Source: Fibrobacter sp. UWH6 (GTDB taxonomy: Bacteria; Fibrobacterota; Fibrobacteria; Fibrobacterales; Fibrobacteraceae). From it: a stretch of DNA of 64,000 bases. Positions 17,437-25,746 of this stretch are shown piece by piece (position 1 is the stretch's first letter; each line of letters starts with the position of its first letter). Under the pieces are notes generated by a model. That model did no database searches. It worked only from the letters and a program-made list of their open reading frames with translations, and was not told where the DNA came from. The position numbers and the translations under genes are program-made. The DNA lies in assembly GCF_900142465.1 (NCBI RefSeq), contig NZ_FRAX01000004.1:62001-126000 (forward strand). The letters run 5' to 3'.

Positions 17437-18805
17437 TGGAGCCTCCTGCAATCTTGAATGCCAAGGCAATCTCGGAATTGTTGGTGGTCTCGTAAACGGG
17501 TTCGCTCTGCTCGCCAAGAATAATGTCGCGGTAATAGAAGTCTCGCAAATTGTTGGTTGTCTTGACTCCGCTAAAGCGAATGTACCTGTTCATTGGATTT
17601 GTGGTGGTGAACACGATAAAATTCTTGTCCAGCGTTTCCAAAGGGCGCAAGTTGTGGGACGTAAATAGCAATTGGCCTTTACCCTTTTCAGAAATGATTC
17701 TGAGAATTTCACCAAGCAGGTATTCAAAAATACCGGAGTCCAGTTCGTCGATGGCGACTGTAATGGAATGGTTGTTGTAAACGTCGATGAGTAACGACAG
17801 GATAGATATAATTTTCTTGACGCCGTCGGATTCCATAGCTAAAGGAAATTCGTGGCCATCTTTGCTGGATGTCATTTGCACAATATGGCCCGGTATGCCG
17901 TTTTGCATGAGTTCCTGGCCAAGATGTTTCAAGCCTACTTTAAGATTGGGAACAATCTGCGGCAACACAATGTTCAAACTGCTGATGGTTCGTTCCAAAA
18001 TCTGAAGGATATGCGGTGCGACCGTATTGGGCCTGTTCAAGGGCAACAGCAAACTTCCTGACTTATGATCCTCATTGTGGTCCAGAGAAATGTGGATGGG
18101 CATGTCGTTCAAGGTGATTCGCCCTGTCGATGCTGTTCTAATCACAAAGAGCTCTCGTGCGCCATAATTTGCCAAACGTTCCAAAATGAAGTTTGTTTCT
18201 TCGGACTGTATGGCATCGTGCATTTCCTTTGAAAAGATAAAGGATGCTGTATTTGCCTCTGCCATCTTTTTTGCGACAAGCAAAGCGGTTTTCTTGTTTT
18301 TGTCTTTGCCGATAAGTGCGTCGTATTTTGATTTCGGCACAAAAGGAGCTTCGCTATCGGTATCTATATAGTCTACAAACTTTGTTGAGGTGTCTTTATT
18401 CTTGCTGGAATAGGAAATCTTTTCGTTGCAAATGATCAGCTTGGTATTGCGGTTGCTATCTTCTTTCTTCAATGTGAAGCAATAGACAACCTTGTAGTTG
18501 GTTTCGGCTTCAACGTCTTCAATGGCAAATTCAAATTCAAGACGTGCAGATTCGCTATCTACGTTAATGCAGGATGCAAAATAATTCGTAATGGTGGGGT
18601 CCATAGGATACCCCAGAAGACAATGCTTCAGCAAACTCATTGCTTCGATAATAGCCGTTTTACCGGAGCCGTTTTGCCCGTAAATGCCGACAATGCAGGC
18701 TCCATTTTCCACCTTGCGAACTAGGGAAATTTCACCTTTTTTGACATTTTTGAAGTTCTCCAGGAGAATTCTTTTTAAGCTAACGGTTGAGTTTTTCATA
18801 CCCAT
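17426..18805 (-). CDS. AAA15/AAA21-family ATPase (RloA/AriA-like)
   Basis: 459 residues. An ABC-type ATPase head of the SMC/RecF class: 'LKRILLENFKNVKKGEI' strand start, Walker A GQNGSGKT (residues 43-50). A long insertion is followed by the C-terminal 'TVAIDELDSGI' Walker B/D-loop and 'LLFTSHNLRPLE' with the switch His. It ends overlapping the TOPRIM gene. It probably forms an ATPase-nuclease defence complex with it. The start could be ATG 18805 or ATG 18799 (Met-Gly-Met); neither has a strong ribosome-binding site. Upstream lie three TTTTGACA/TGTCAAAA half-sites. Confidence 0.82.
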   Translation of the reverse strand: MGMKNSTVSLKRILLENFKNVKKGEISLVRKVENGACIVGIYGQNGSGKTAIIEAMSLLKHCLLGYPMDPTITNYFASCINVDSESARLEFEFAIEDVEAETNYKVVYCFTLKKEDSNRNTKLIICNEKISYSSKNKDTSTKFVDYIDTDSEAPFVPKSKYDALIGKDKNKKTALLVAKKMAEANTASFIFSKEMHDAIQSEETNFILERLANYGARELFVIRTASTGRITLNDMPIHISLDHNEDHKSGSLLLPLNRPNTVAPHILQILERTISSLNIVLPQIVPNLKVGLKHLGQELMQNGIPGHIVQMTSSKDGHEFPLAMESDGVKKIISILSLLIDVYNNHSITVAIDELDSGIFEYLLGEILRIISEKGKGQLLFTSHNLRPLETLDKNFIVFTTTNPMNRYIRFSGVKTTNNLRDFYYRDIILGEQSEPVYETTNNSEIALAFKIAGGSNGS

Positions 18806-18861
18806 AAAATAGCTTAACCTGTTGAAAAATGCAATGCCAAATGTGAAAATGAAATAAAAAA

Positions 18862-18918
18862 TGTCAAAATTATGTTTTAACGCTTTGTTTTTGACACTTT
18901 ACTGTCAAAATCTTTAAT
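18862..18918 (+). promoter_or_regulatory. Sigma70-like promoter overlapped by TGTCAAAA operator half-sites
   Basis: TTGACA (18891-18896), 16-base spacer, TTTAAT (18913-18918). The -35 is part of a palindrome TTTTGACA-CTTTAC-TGTCAAAA (18889-18910), and another TGTCAAAA lies at 18862-18869. The promoter points at the non-coding segment that follows. The palindrome could also regulate the divergent ATPase gene. Confidence 0.55.
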
Positions 18919-18924
18919 TATATT

Positions 18925-19125
18925 TCATTCCGTATTTCACCAATCCTTGCGACAGTCGACATAGACTTGTAAAGTCCGTACGTGCATTCGCGGCAAGGCT
19001 CATTAACCATCTGGTTGATGTTGTTGGATAGCTGGCAGGAGACGCAGCCTGCTCGAGTTCAGCAGAAACGCTGACAAGTAACGCCGGGGAATGCCCCCGC
19101 CAACAGCATGGCTAGAACATTCCAA
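18925..19125 (+). ncRNA. Candidate structured non-coding RNA
   Basis: No open frame crosses this segment, yet it is much richer in G+C than its flanks and pairs well. CCTTGC (18945-18950) pairs with GCAAGG (18993-18998), closing the hairpin GACTT-GTA-AAGTC (18964-18976). AACC/GGTT (19005-19016) follows. TGTTGG (19022-19027) pairs with CCAACA (19100-19105) and encloses GCAGG/CCTGC (19035-19052), CTGCT/AGCAG and GGGG-AATG-CCCC. A promoter precedes it by a few bases. I could not match it to a known RNA family; remnants of a lost gene are the alternative. Confidence 0.4.
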
Positions 19126-19143
19126 ATATCACGAAATAGCTGT

Positions 19144-19208
19144 AAATGGAACAATTCCATTTGTGTATTGTAATGTGTATTGACATTTGTCTATACATTT
19201 GCTATCAT
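19144..19208 (+). promoter_or_regulatory. Promoter and likely operator of the toxin-antitoxin pair
   Basis: TTGACA (19180-19185), 17-base spacer, TATCAT (19203-19208), just before the toxin RBS (GAAGGT). Upstream is the palindrome AAATGGAA-CAA-TTCCATTT (19144-19162), a plausible autoregulatory site. Confidence 0.65.
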
Positions 19209-19222
19209 GATGAAGGTAATAG

Positions 19223-19456
19223 ATGAATATTACAAAACACGCTTTTGAAAGAATGCGTGAAAGGGGCTTTACCGTAGAAATGCTCGGAAAGGTCCTGCAC
19301 AAAAAAGAGATTAGAAGAGCTCCATCAAAAAGAGATGGAATGTCAAAGATTGTTGCGGAAGTAGATGGATTGTATTGGACTTTAATTGTCACAGACGATT
19401 TGTCTACCTTGGTTACTGTAAGGAGGGCTCATGAAGACGAGGTGCAAAATGCATAA
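19223..19456 (+). CDS. DUF4258-type toxin of a toxin-antitoxin pair
   Basis: 77 residues. The 'HAFERMRERGFT' pattern near the start and the late strands 'IVAEVDGLYWTLIV' match DUF4258, a RelE/BrnT-related fold usually found as the toxin in two-gene modules. An RBS (AAGG, 9 bases upstream) and a textbook promoter precede it. It overlaps the next gene by 26 bases, typical for tightly coupled toxin and antitoxin. The target, probably mRNA or ribosome-associated RNA, is inferred only from the fold. Confidence 0.72.
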   Translation: MNITKHAFERMRERGFTVEMLGKVLHKKEIRRAPSKRDGMSKIVAEVDGLYWTLIVTDDLSTLVTVRRAHEDEVQNA

Positions 19457-19769
19457 GAAGACTAGACTGCCCAAAGGCTTTAAGCTGGTTGATGATTTCC
19501 TTTCTAAGGAGGAAATTGAGGAACTCGAAAATGACACCTCCGTGAGAGAGCCGATGACCCTAATTACCGGGGGGCATGAATCGGAAACTCTTGAGGAATC
19601 CATTGCCCGCATCAAGAAGGCTATTGCAGATTCCAAAGAAGAGAAGAAAATGTATTCTATCCGGCTTAAAGTCAAAACGGTTGATGCAATCAAGAAAAAA
19701 GCGGCCGAAGCGGGTATTCCGTACCAGACGTATGTGAACGTTTTGCTGGATAAAGCCGCTTTCGCATAA
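19431..19769 (+). CDS. Antitoxin partner (BrnA/CopG-like C-terminus)
   Basis: 112 residues starting at ATG 19431, supported by AAGGAGG 4 bases before it, inside the end of the toxin gene. The C-terminal 40 residues ('YSIRLKVKTVDAIKKKAAEAGIPYQTYVNVLL' in parts) form a ribbon-helix-helix-like pattern seen in BrnA/CopG antitoxins. The N-terminal part is acidic and flexible, suited to binding the basic toxin. It probably represses the operon through the palindrome at 19144-19162. It is followed 49 bases later by hsdR. Confidence 0.72.
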   Translation: MKTRCKMHKKTRLPKGFKLVDDFLSKEEIEELENDTSVREPMTLITGGHESETLEESIARIKKAIADSKEEKKMYSIRLKVKTVDAIKKKAAEAGIPYQTYVNVLLDKAAFA

Positions 19770-19818
19770 ATCATGTTTGTAAAATTTGATTATCTTTCGT
19801 ATAAAAGAGAGATAATCA

Positions 19819-22800
19819 ATGCCAATCTACGACGAAAATGCTTACGAGCAGTGCTTAAAGGAACTATTCCAGGATGTTCTGGGATGGGATTACCGTTATG
19901 GCCCCGACGTAGATAGAGATTTCCATAGCCCGTTACTGGATTCTGTACTTGAGGAATCGATCCGTAGGATCAATCCCAAGGCTGCGCCCGAGGCTATCGA
20001 AGAGGCCCTGAATAAGGTCCGCAACTTCGAAAACGATGATCTTGTAAAGCAGAATGCCCTGTTCATGGATTACATCCAGTGTGGCGTTGAGGTCAGTTAT
20101 CATAAGGCAGGGGAGACCAAGTCCGATATCATCTACCTTGTGGATTACAAGGACGTTGATAACAATTCTTTCATTTTTGCAAACCAGTGGACCTTTATCG
20201 AAAAGTCCAACAAGCGGCCCGACGTGCTCTTGTTCTTGAATGGTTTGCCTGTTTGCCTTTTTGAATTGAAGTCTCCCAGCCGCGAAGAGACCGACGCCAG
20301 CGAAGCTTACCTGCAAATCCGCAATTATATGCAGGAGATTCCTACGCTGTTTATCTATAACTGCATCTGCGTCATGTCTGACCAGCTGATTTCAAAAGCC
20401 GGTACCATTACCAGCGGCGAAGACCGCTTTATGGAATGGAAAACCAAGGATGGTAACCGTGAATCTGGTGCTATTGCAGACTTTTCCACCTTCTTTGAAG
20501 GAATCTTCCAGAAGGATCGACTTCTTGATATTATCAAGAACTTCATCTGCTTCAATAACGATGGATTAAAGACTTTTAAGATTCTGTCTGGCTACCATCA
20601 GTATTTTGCAGTGCGCAAGGCTGTAGAACGAACTAAGCAAGCTGTAAGTGGCGATGGCAAAATCGGCGTTTTCTGGCATACCCAGGGCTCCGGAAAATCC
20701 CTTTCCATGGTGTTCTATGCCAACTTGCTTCAGTCCAGCATCGAAAGCCCGACCATTGTGGTGATTACGGACAGAAACGATCTGGATAACCAGCTGTATG
20801 GCCAGTTTGCCAACTGTAAGGATTTCCTACGTCAGGAACCTGTTCAGGCTGAATCTCGCGAGCACCTGAAGAAGTTGCTTAATGGTCGTAAGGCCAACGG
20901 CATCATCTTTACCACCATGCAGAAGTTCGAGGAATCCGACGAACCTCTGTCTGATCGCCGCAATATCATTGTGATGGCTGATGAAGCCCATCGCGGTCAG
21001 TATGGTTTAGCAGAAAAGGTAAAGACTTCCGAAGATGCTTCTGGTAATTTAGTAGTCCGCACCATAAAGGGTACAGCTCGCATTATTCGTGACAGTCTGC
21101 CCAATGCAAGCTTCATCGGCTTTACGGGTACGCCCATTAGCCGTGAAGATCGCAACACCACGGAAGTTTTTGGTGGCTATATTGATATTTACGATATGAC
21201 CCAGGCTGTGGAAGATGGTGCAACTCGCCCTGTCTATTATGAAAGCCGAGTTGTCCGCCTAAAGTTGGACGACAAGGTCCTTGCCCAGATTGATTCTGAA
21301 TATGATATGTTGGCTGGGGGTGCCTCTCCGGAAATCATTGAGAAAAGCAAGCATGAATTAGGCCAGCTAGAAGCAATTCTCGGTCACGAAAAGACAATCA
21401 ACTCCTTGGTTGATGACATCCTGGAACACTACGAAACTAATCGTCAGGATCTTTATACTGGCAAGGCCATGATTGTGGCTTATTCTCGTGGCATTGCCAT
21501 GAAGATGTTTAATCGTATTCTGGAACTGCGTCCTGAATGGGCAGGAACCACATCTCAAGTGATGGTGGGTGATCAAACCGTAACAGTTCCCGGAGAAGAT
21601 GCAAAGATTGCCGTGGTCATGACCGAAAGCAACAAGGATCCCGAAACATGGCATCCTATTGTGGGCAATAAGACTCACCGCCAGGAATTGGCTGTAAGAT
21701 TCAAGGACAATAAAGGTCCGTTGAAAATCGTGATTGTGGTGGACATGTGGCTTACGGGATTCGACGTTCCGTCCCTTGCGACCATGTACGTCTTTAAGCC
21801 GATGGAAAGCCATAACCTGATGCAGGCCATTGCACGCGTAAACCGAGTCTACGAAGACAAGGAAGGCGGCCTGGTGGTAGATTACATCGGTATCGCCAGC
21901 GCATTAAAACGTGCCATGAACGACTATACCGTTCGTGACCGTAAGAACTATGGCGAAATGGACATTGCAAAACAGGCTTTGCCCAAGGCCCAGGAAAAAC
22001 TGGAAATTTGCCGTAGCCTGTTCCATGGATTCGACTACTCCGATTTCTTCAGCAATTCCTCGCTGAAGATGGGTGTATGCATTACCGATGCATTGAACTT
22101 TATTTTAGAGAAAAGCCGCGAAGAACAGAAGAAGTCTTTTGTCAAAGAAGCCTTGATGCTTCGCCAATCCCTCTCACTATGCTCTTCCATAGCTCCTGCA
22201 GAAATGCGAAACGAAGCGAACTTCTTTGAAGCAGTTCGTGTGCAGCTCATGCGCTTTATGTATGGCGCAGGCAAGAGCAAGGTTACCCTCAAGGATGTAA
22301 ACGCACGAATCAACGAATTGCTGAAGCAAAGCGTAAAATCTAAAGGCGTTCTAAATCTGTTCAGTAGTGTAGGGGAGAACTTCTCCCTGTTTGATCCCAA
22401 GTTCCTTGAAGATGTGGCCAAGATGAAACACAAGAACATCGCGGTGGAAATCTTGAAGAAACTTATCGAGGAACAAGTTCGGGTTTATTCCAGAACGAAT
22501 ATCGTGAACTCCCAGAAGTTCTCGGAGCTTTTCCATCAGGCCATGAACCGTTACCTGAACGGTCAGCTAACCAACGAAGAAGTAATCCAGGAATTGCTGA
22601 AGTTGGCAAGTAGCATTTCCGACGCCGCTGCTTCTGGCGAAAAGCTTGGCCTGACCAAGGAAGAAACCGCATTCTACGATGCCCTTACAAGCCCCGAAGG
22701 GATTCGTAAGGCGTATAGCGACGAGCAGTTTATCGCACTTACTAAGGAGCTTACAGAAAAGCTTCGTAAGAGCCGCACCATCGACTGGCAACGAAAGGAA

Positions 22801-23070
22801 AGCGCCCGCGCCTCCATGCGCACCGCCATCAAGAAACTCCTCAAGAAATACAAGTACCCGCCCGAAGGCTGGGAAAGTGCCATCAAGACCGTAATCACCC
22901 AGTGCGAACTCTGGACCGACAACGAAGAAATGTTTGACAGCATGCGCGCCGCGAATTCCGCAGAAGGAAGTGCAAACGCAAATAAGAACATCGCCGGTAA
23001 TCAGCTATACTTCGCACCCGGAGACGATGTGACCAGCTACGGAATTGCTGCGGATAAAGGGATAAATTAG
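19819..23070 (+). CDS. hsdR: Type I restriction endonuclease (R) subunit
   Basis: 1083 residues. The N-terminal nuclease domain has Asp135 and Glu149-Leu-Lys151 (D-x13-ExK). The SF2 translocase has Walker A 'HTQGSGKS' (Lys293) and the DEAH box at residues 388-391, then 'FIGFTGTPI' (motif III) and a long helical C-terminus that binds HsdM. It translocates and cuts DNA lacking the methylation set by hsdM/hsdS. It lies 10 kb from hsdM, separated by the hsdS array, a TIR-like gene, an ASCH gene, the AAA/TOPRIM pair and a toxin-antitoxin pair. It is intact and is the only R gene here, so it presumably works with the invertible hsdS. Confidence 0.95.
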   Translation: MPIYDENAYEQCLKELFQDVLGWDYRYGPDVDRDFHSPLLDSVLEESIRRINPKAAPEAIEEALNKVRNFENDDLVKQNALFMDYIQCGVEVSYHKAGETKSDIIYLVDYKDVDNNSFIFANQWTFIEKSNKRPDVLLFLNGLPVCLFELKSPSREETDASEAYLQIRNYMQEIPTLFIYNCICVMSDQLISKAGTITSGEDRFMEWKTKDGNRESGAIADFSTFFEGIFQKDRLLDIIKNFICFNNDGLKTFKILSGYHQYFAVRKAVERTKQAVSGDGKIGVFWHTQGSGKSLSMVFYANLLQSSIESPTIVVITDRNDLDNQLYGQFANCKDFLRQEPVQAESREHLKKLLNGRKANGIIFTTMQKFEESDEPLSDRRNIIVMADEAHRGQYGLAEKVKTSEDASGNLVVRTIKGTARIIRDSLPNASFIGFTGTPISREDRNTTEVFGGYIDIYDMTQAVEDGATRPVYYESRVVRLKLDDKVLAQIDSEYDMLAGGASPEIIEKSKHELGQLEAILGHEKTINSLVDDILEHYETNRQDLYTGKAMIVAYSRGIAMKMFNRILELRPEWAGTTSQVMVGDQTVTVPGEDAKIAVVMTESNKDPETWHPIVGNKTHRQELAVRFKDNKGPLKIVIVVDMWLTGFDVPSLATMYVFKPMESHNLMQAIARVNRVYEDKEGGLVVDYIGIASALKRAMNDYTVRDRKNYGEMDIAKQALPKAQEKLEICRSLFHGFDYSDFFSNSSLKMGVCITDALNFILEKSREEQKKSFVKEALMLRQSLSLCSSIAPAEMRNEANFFEAVRVQLMRFMYGAGKSKVTLKDVNARINELLKQSVKSKGVLNLFSSVGENFSLFDPKFLEDVAKMKHKNIAVEILKKLIEEQVRVYSRTNIVNSQKFSELFHQAMNRYLNGQLTNEEVIQELLKLASSISDAAASGEKLGLTKEETAFYDALTSPEGIRKAYSDEQFIALTKELTEKLRKSRTIDWQRKESARASMRTAIKKLLKKYKYPPEGWESAIKTVITQCELWTDNEEMFDSMRAANSAEGSANANKNIAGNQLYFAPGDDVTSYGIAADKGIN

Positions 23071-23182
23071 CTTTTTTGTGAAATTTGTCTGTTATGTGGA
23101 ACAAGTCGCCCCTTTGGAGACTTTTTCTCTTTTTATAAGGTTATATTTACTTTTGAAATAAAATTTAACGCGATGGATTTAT

Positions 23183-24439
23183 ATGCCCACTCTCTCTTTT
23201 AAAGATGCTGCTATAAAGATTCTTCACGAATCAAAACATCCCATGACTCCCATTGAAATTTATCAAATTGCAGCAAAGCAGCAGTTGGTAAAAACTTCAG
23301 GTAAAACTCCGGAAGCTACAATGGGTGCGCAAATTTATACAGATATTAAAAAGAACGGAGCTAATTCTCCTTTTGTCCAAGTGGGTAAGGGTTTGTTCAC
23401 TGCTGCGACTAAGTCTAATAAAGAAAAAAGTCCTGAACAGCTGATTCTTGAATATAATGAGGCTCAGACGATAGCTTTGAAAGAACGCCTGTTGAATACA
23501 GATCCGTTTATTTTTGAACATCTCATCGGAGATCTTCTCGAAAAACTTGGTTATGAGAATGTAGAAGTGACTAAGCGGTCTGGAGATGGAGGCATAGATG
23601 TAAAAGCGAATCTTACTGTTTATGGTTTTACAAATGTTAAAACCGCCGTTCAAGTTAAACGATATTCTCACAATGTTAGTGACAATGTTGTTAGAGAACT
23701 TCGCGGCGCTGCAGAAGTTGATCAGAGAGGTTTGATTATTACAACTGCTGATTTCACAAAGGCTGCTAAAGAAGAGGCTTCCGCTCCAAATAAAATGCCG
23801 GTTTCCCTTGTTAATGGGAAAAAACTTTTAGAGTTGCTGATTAAGTATGAAATAGGTGTCAAGTCCAAAAAGACAGAATTGATTTCTTTGGATGAAGACT
23901 ATTTTGAATCTTTAGAGGACGATGATTCTAGTTTGATTTTGGAAAAAAGGATGTCTATTTGGCCTTTGCCAGGCGGAATCGATCATTATTATGATTCTTT
24001 GCTTGATGTTTTGAATGCACTAAAAAGCCAGCCCAAGTCAAAAGAAGATATGGTGAAATGGTTTAAAACACAATATGATTCTGTAAATAGTGATAAAACA
24101 ATTGCTAGCTACATGAGTACGATTTTCTCAAATCTCGGCTTAGTTCAACTTGTCGATAAAAAATATAAACTAACGCCTTCTGCAGAATCTTTCATAGAAA
24201 ACCCTTCAAAAGATGCTGCTTTTGAAATATTGAACGAACGAATTTTTGGAATTGAAGAAACATTGTCTTTTGTTGAAAACTCTGAAAACCCCGTATCGGA
24301 CAATGATGTTCGTATCTATCTCAATGATAATTTCAATGTAGATTGGTCCACAAATGCGCAGGCTTCATTTAGGCTTCTGTGGCTTTGGAATCTTGGTAAA
24401 ATTCAACGCAATGAAGATGGAAGGTATAGTAAGCTATGA
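23183..24439 (+). CDS. HARE-HTH plus Mrr-type restriction endonuclease
   Basis: 418 residues. Residues 1-72 form a HARE-HTH winged helix ('FKDAAIKILHESKHPMT', 'IYTDIKKNG', 'FVQVGKGLF'), a domain known to be joined to restriction enzymes and proposed to sense modified DNA. Residues about 110-205 are an Mrr-type PD-(D/E)xK nuclease with Asp139 and Gln157-Val-Lys159. The C-terminal 180 residues are helical, with no family recognised. The stop overlaps the start of the next DUF262 gene (ATGA), marking an operon of three intact genes. A modification-dependent (type IV) restriction activity is inferred. Confidence 0.85.
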   Translation: MPTLSFKDAAIKILHESKHPMTPIEIYQIAAKQQLVKTSGKTPEATMGAQIYTDIKKNGANSPFVQVGKGLFTAATKSNKEKSPEQLILEYNEAQTIALKERLLNTDPFIFEHLIGDLLEKLGYENVEVTKRSGDGGIDVKANLTVYGFTNVKTAVQVKRYSHNVSDNVVRELRGAAEVDQRGLIITTADFTKAAKEEASAPNKMPVSLVNGKKLLELLIKYEIGVKSKKTELISLDEDYFESLEDDDSSLILEKRMSIWPLPGGIDHYYDSLLDVLNALKSQPKSKEDMVKWFKTQYDSVNSDKTIASYMSTIFSNLGLVQLVDKKYKLTPSAESFIENPSKDAAFEILNERIFGIEETLSFVENSENPVSDNDVRIYLNDNFNVDWSTNAQASFRLLWLWNLGKIQRNEDGRYSKL

Positions 24440-25746
24440 ATGTTGATCCCAAAATTGTTTGGCTTAAGGAATTACTGACTTGGCCTTTGTGCGTTCCACC
24501 TTATCAACGACCGTACACTTGGAGTGTAAAGGCTGCATCAACCTTATTTCATGATGTAGTGAATGCGTGCGAAAATTCCATTCAGGAATATCGTATGGGA
24601 TCGGTTATTCTCTATGAAAATGGAGAACAAATGGAAATTGTGGATGGACAGCAACGTTTAACGACCTTGTCCATCCTTTTTTATTGTTTGGATAATAATT
24701 TCGTAAATGGATTGTTGTCTCAAGAATATGGCAGGGCTTCTAAGCCTGCTATATCTCAGAATTTTATAATTCTGAGTCAGCTATGTGGAAACTTTACAGA
24801 AGACAAACGAAAAAAACTGATGGACTATGTTCAGGAGCATTGCTCATTGGTTGTTATTTCAGCTCCAAGTGAACAATCTGCTTTTCAGTTTTTCGATTCT
24901 CAGAATTCAAGAGGCAAGGAACTGGCTCCCCATGATTTGCTTAAGTCTTATCATTTAAGGGAAATGAATGACGATTCTGTGGAGACCAAAACTCAGATCA
25001 TAAACACCTGGGAAAATTCTGACCAAAAACAGCTTGCTGCGCTCTTTGAAAATTCGCTTTATCCCTTGGTGCAATGGCATCGTCGCTTAAATGGTCTTGG
25101 ATATTCATCCAAGGACATTAACACTTTCAAGGGCATTCAAAGAAATTCCGGTTTTAATTTCTCTGTTTACCATAAGGCAGCCAATCTTTACATAGAACAG
25201 GCTAACCAAAGCAATGTTTATGAATTGCTTTCGGATCGAAAGATTTGTCAATTTCAGTTGACTCAGCCTATAATTGCGGGAAAGCGCTTTTTTGCATATA
25301 CCTTACATTATCTAGAACTGTACAAACAGATTAATGTACAAATTGCATTCAAGTATCCGGAACTTTCTAACGGTGGCCGCGGTGATTGGCTAGTTCGAAA
25401 TCTTTTTGTTAATGCAGTCATGTTTTTTGTTGATAGATTTGGAATGAATTGTTTGAATGATTCTGTCTTTTGTACTTTGTTCTCGTGGGTGTATGTATTA
25501 AGGATCTCTTTGTATAGTGTTTATGAAGAATCTGTGAATAAGTATGCCAGAGGCGAACATTCTATCAATTACGGACTCAATATCTTTTATGAAATCAGTA
25601 TGATGAACAATCCCAACGAGTTGTTTTCTGTTGCGTTGGCAAGACCTGACAAAACCAAGGCAACCCCTAGCGAAAAGAAAAGTTATCAAAATCGTGTCAA
25701 ATCCTATTTTGATCTTTGGGATAAATATTCTGGGGTGGAGGCGTAA
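24436..25746 (+). CDS. DUF262 protein without nuclease domain (GmrS-like)
   Basis: 436 residues. The N-terminal ParB-like DUF262 domain is seen in 'PPYQRPYTW' and 'IVDGQQRLTTL' (Asp70), the conserved DGQQR loop of the GmrS NTPase. The rest is helical and lacks the DUF1524 His-Asn-His motif. It overlaps the Mrr gene by 4 bases and is followed, with no gap, by a second DUF262 gene that does have DUF1524. Together they resemble a split and duplicated GmrSD-type system against modified phage DNA. Confidence 0.82.
   Translation: MNVDPKIVWLKELLTWPLCVPPYQRPYTWSVKAASTLFHDVVNACENSIQEYRMGSVILYENGEQMEIVDGQQRLTTLSILFYCLDNNFVNGLLSQEYGRASKPAISQNFIILSQLCGNFTEDKRKKLMDYVQEHCSLVVISAPSEQSAFQFFDSQNSRGKELAPHDLLKSYHLREMNDDSVETKTQIINTWENSDQKQLAALFENSLYPLVQWHRRLNGLGYSSKDINTFKGIQRNSGFNFSVYHKAANLYIEQANQSNVYELLSDRKICQFQLTQPIIAGKRFFAYTLHYLELYKQINVQIAFKYPELSNGGRGDWLVRNLFVNAVMFFVDRFGMNCLNDSVFCTLFSWVYVLRISLYSVYEESVNKYARGEHSINYGLNIFYEISMMNNPNELFSVALARPDKTKATPSEKKSYQNRVKSYFDLWDKYSGVEA

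Noticed and set aside
16720-17517. Longer TOPRIM protein starting at 17517
   Set aside because: The extra 27 residues overlap the ATPase gene and lack an RBS, whereas AGGAGG precedes ATG 17436.
19040-19125. Cobalamin riboswitch (GCCGGGGAATGCCCCCGCC)
   Set aside because: The conserved B12-box and the expected order of helices are absent, and the next gene is a toxin.
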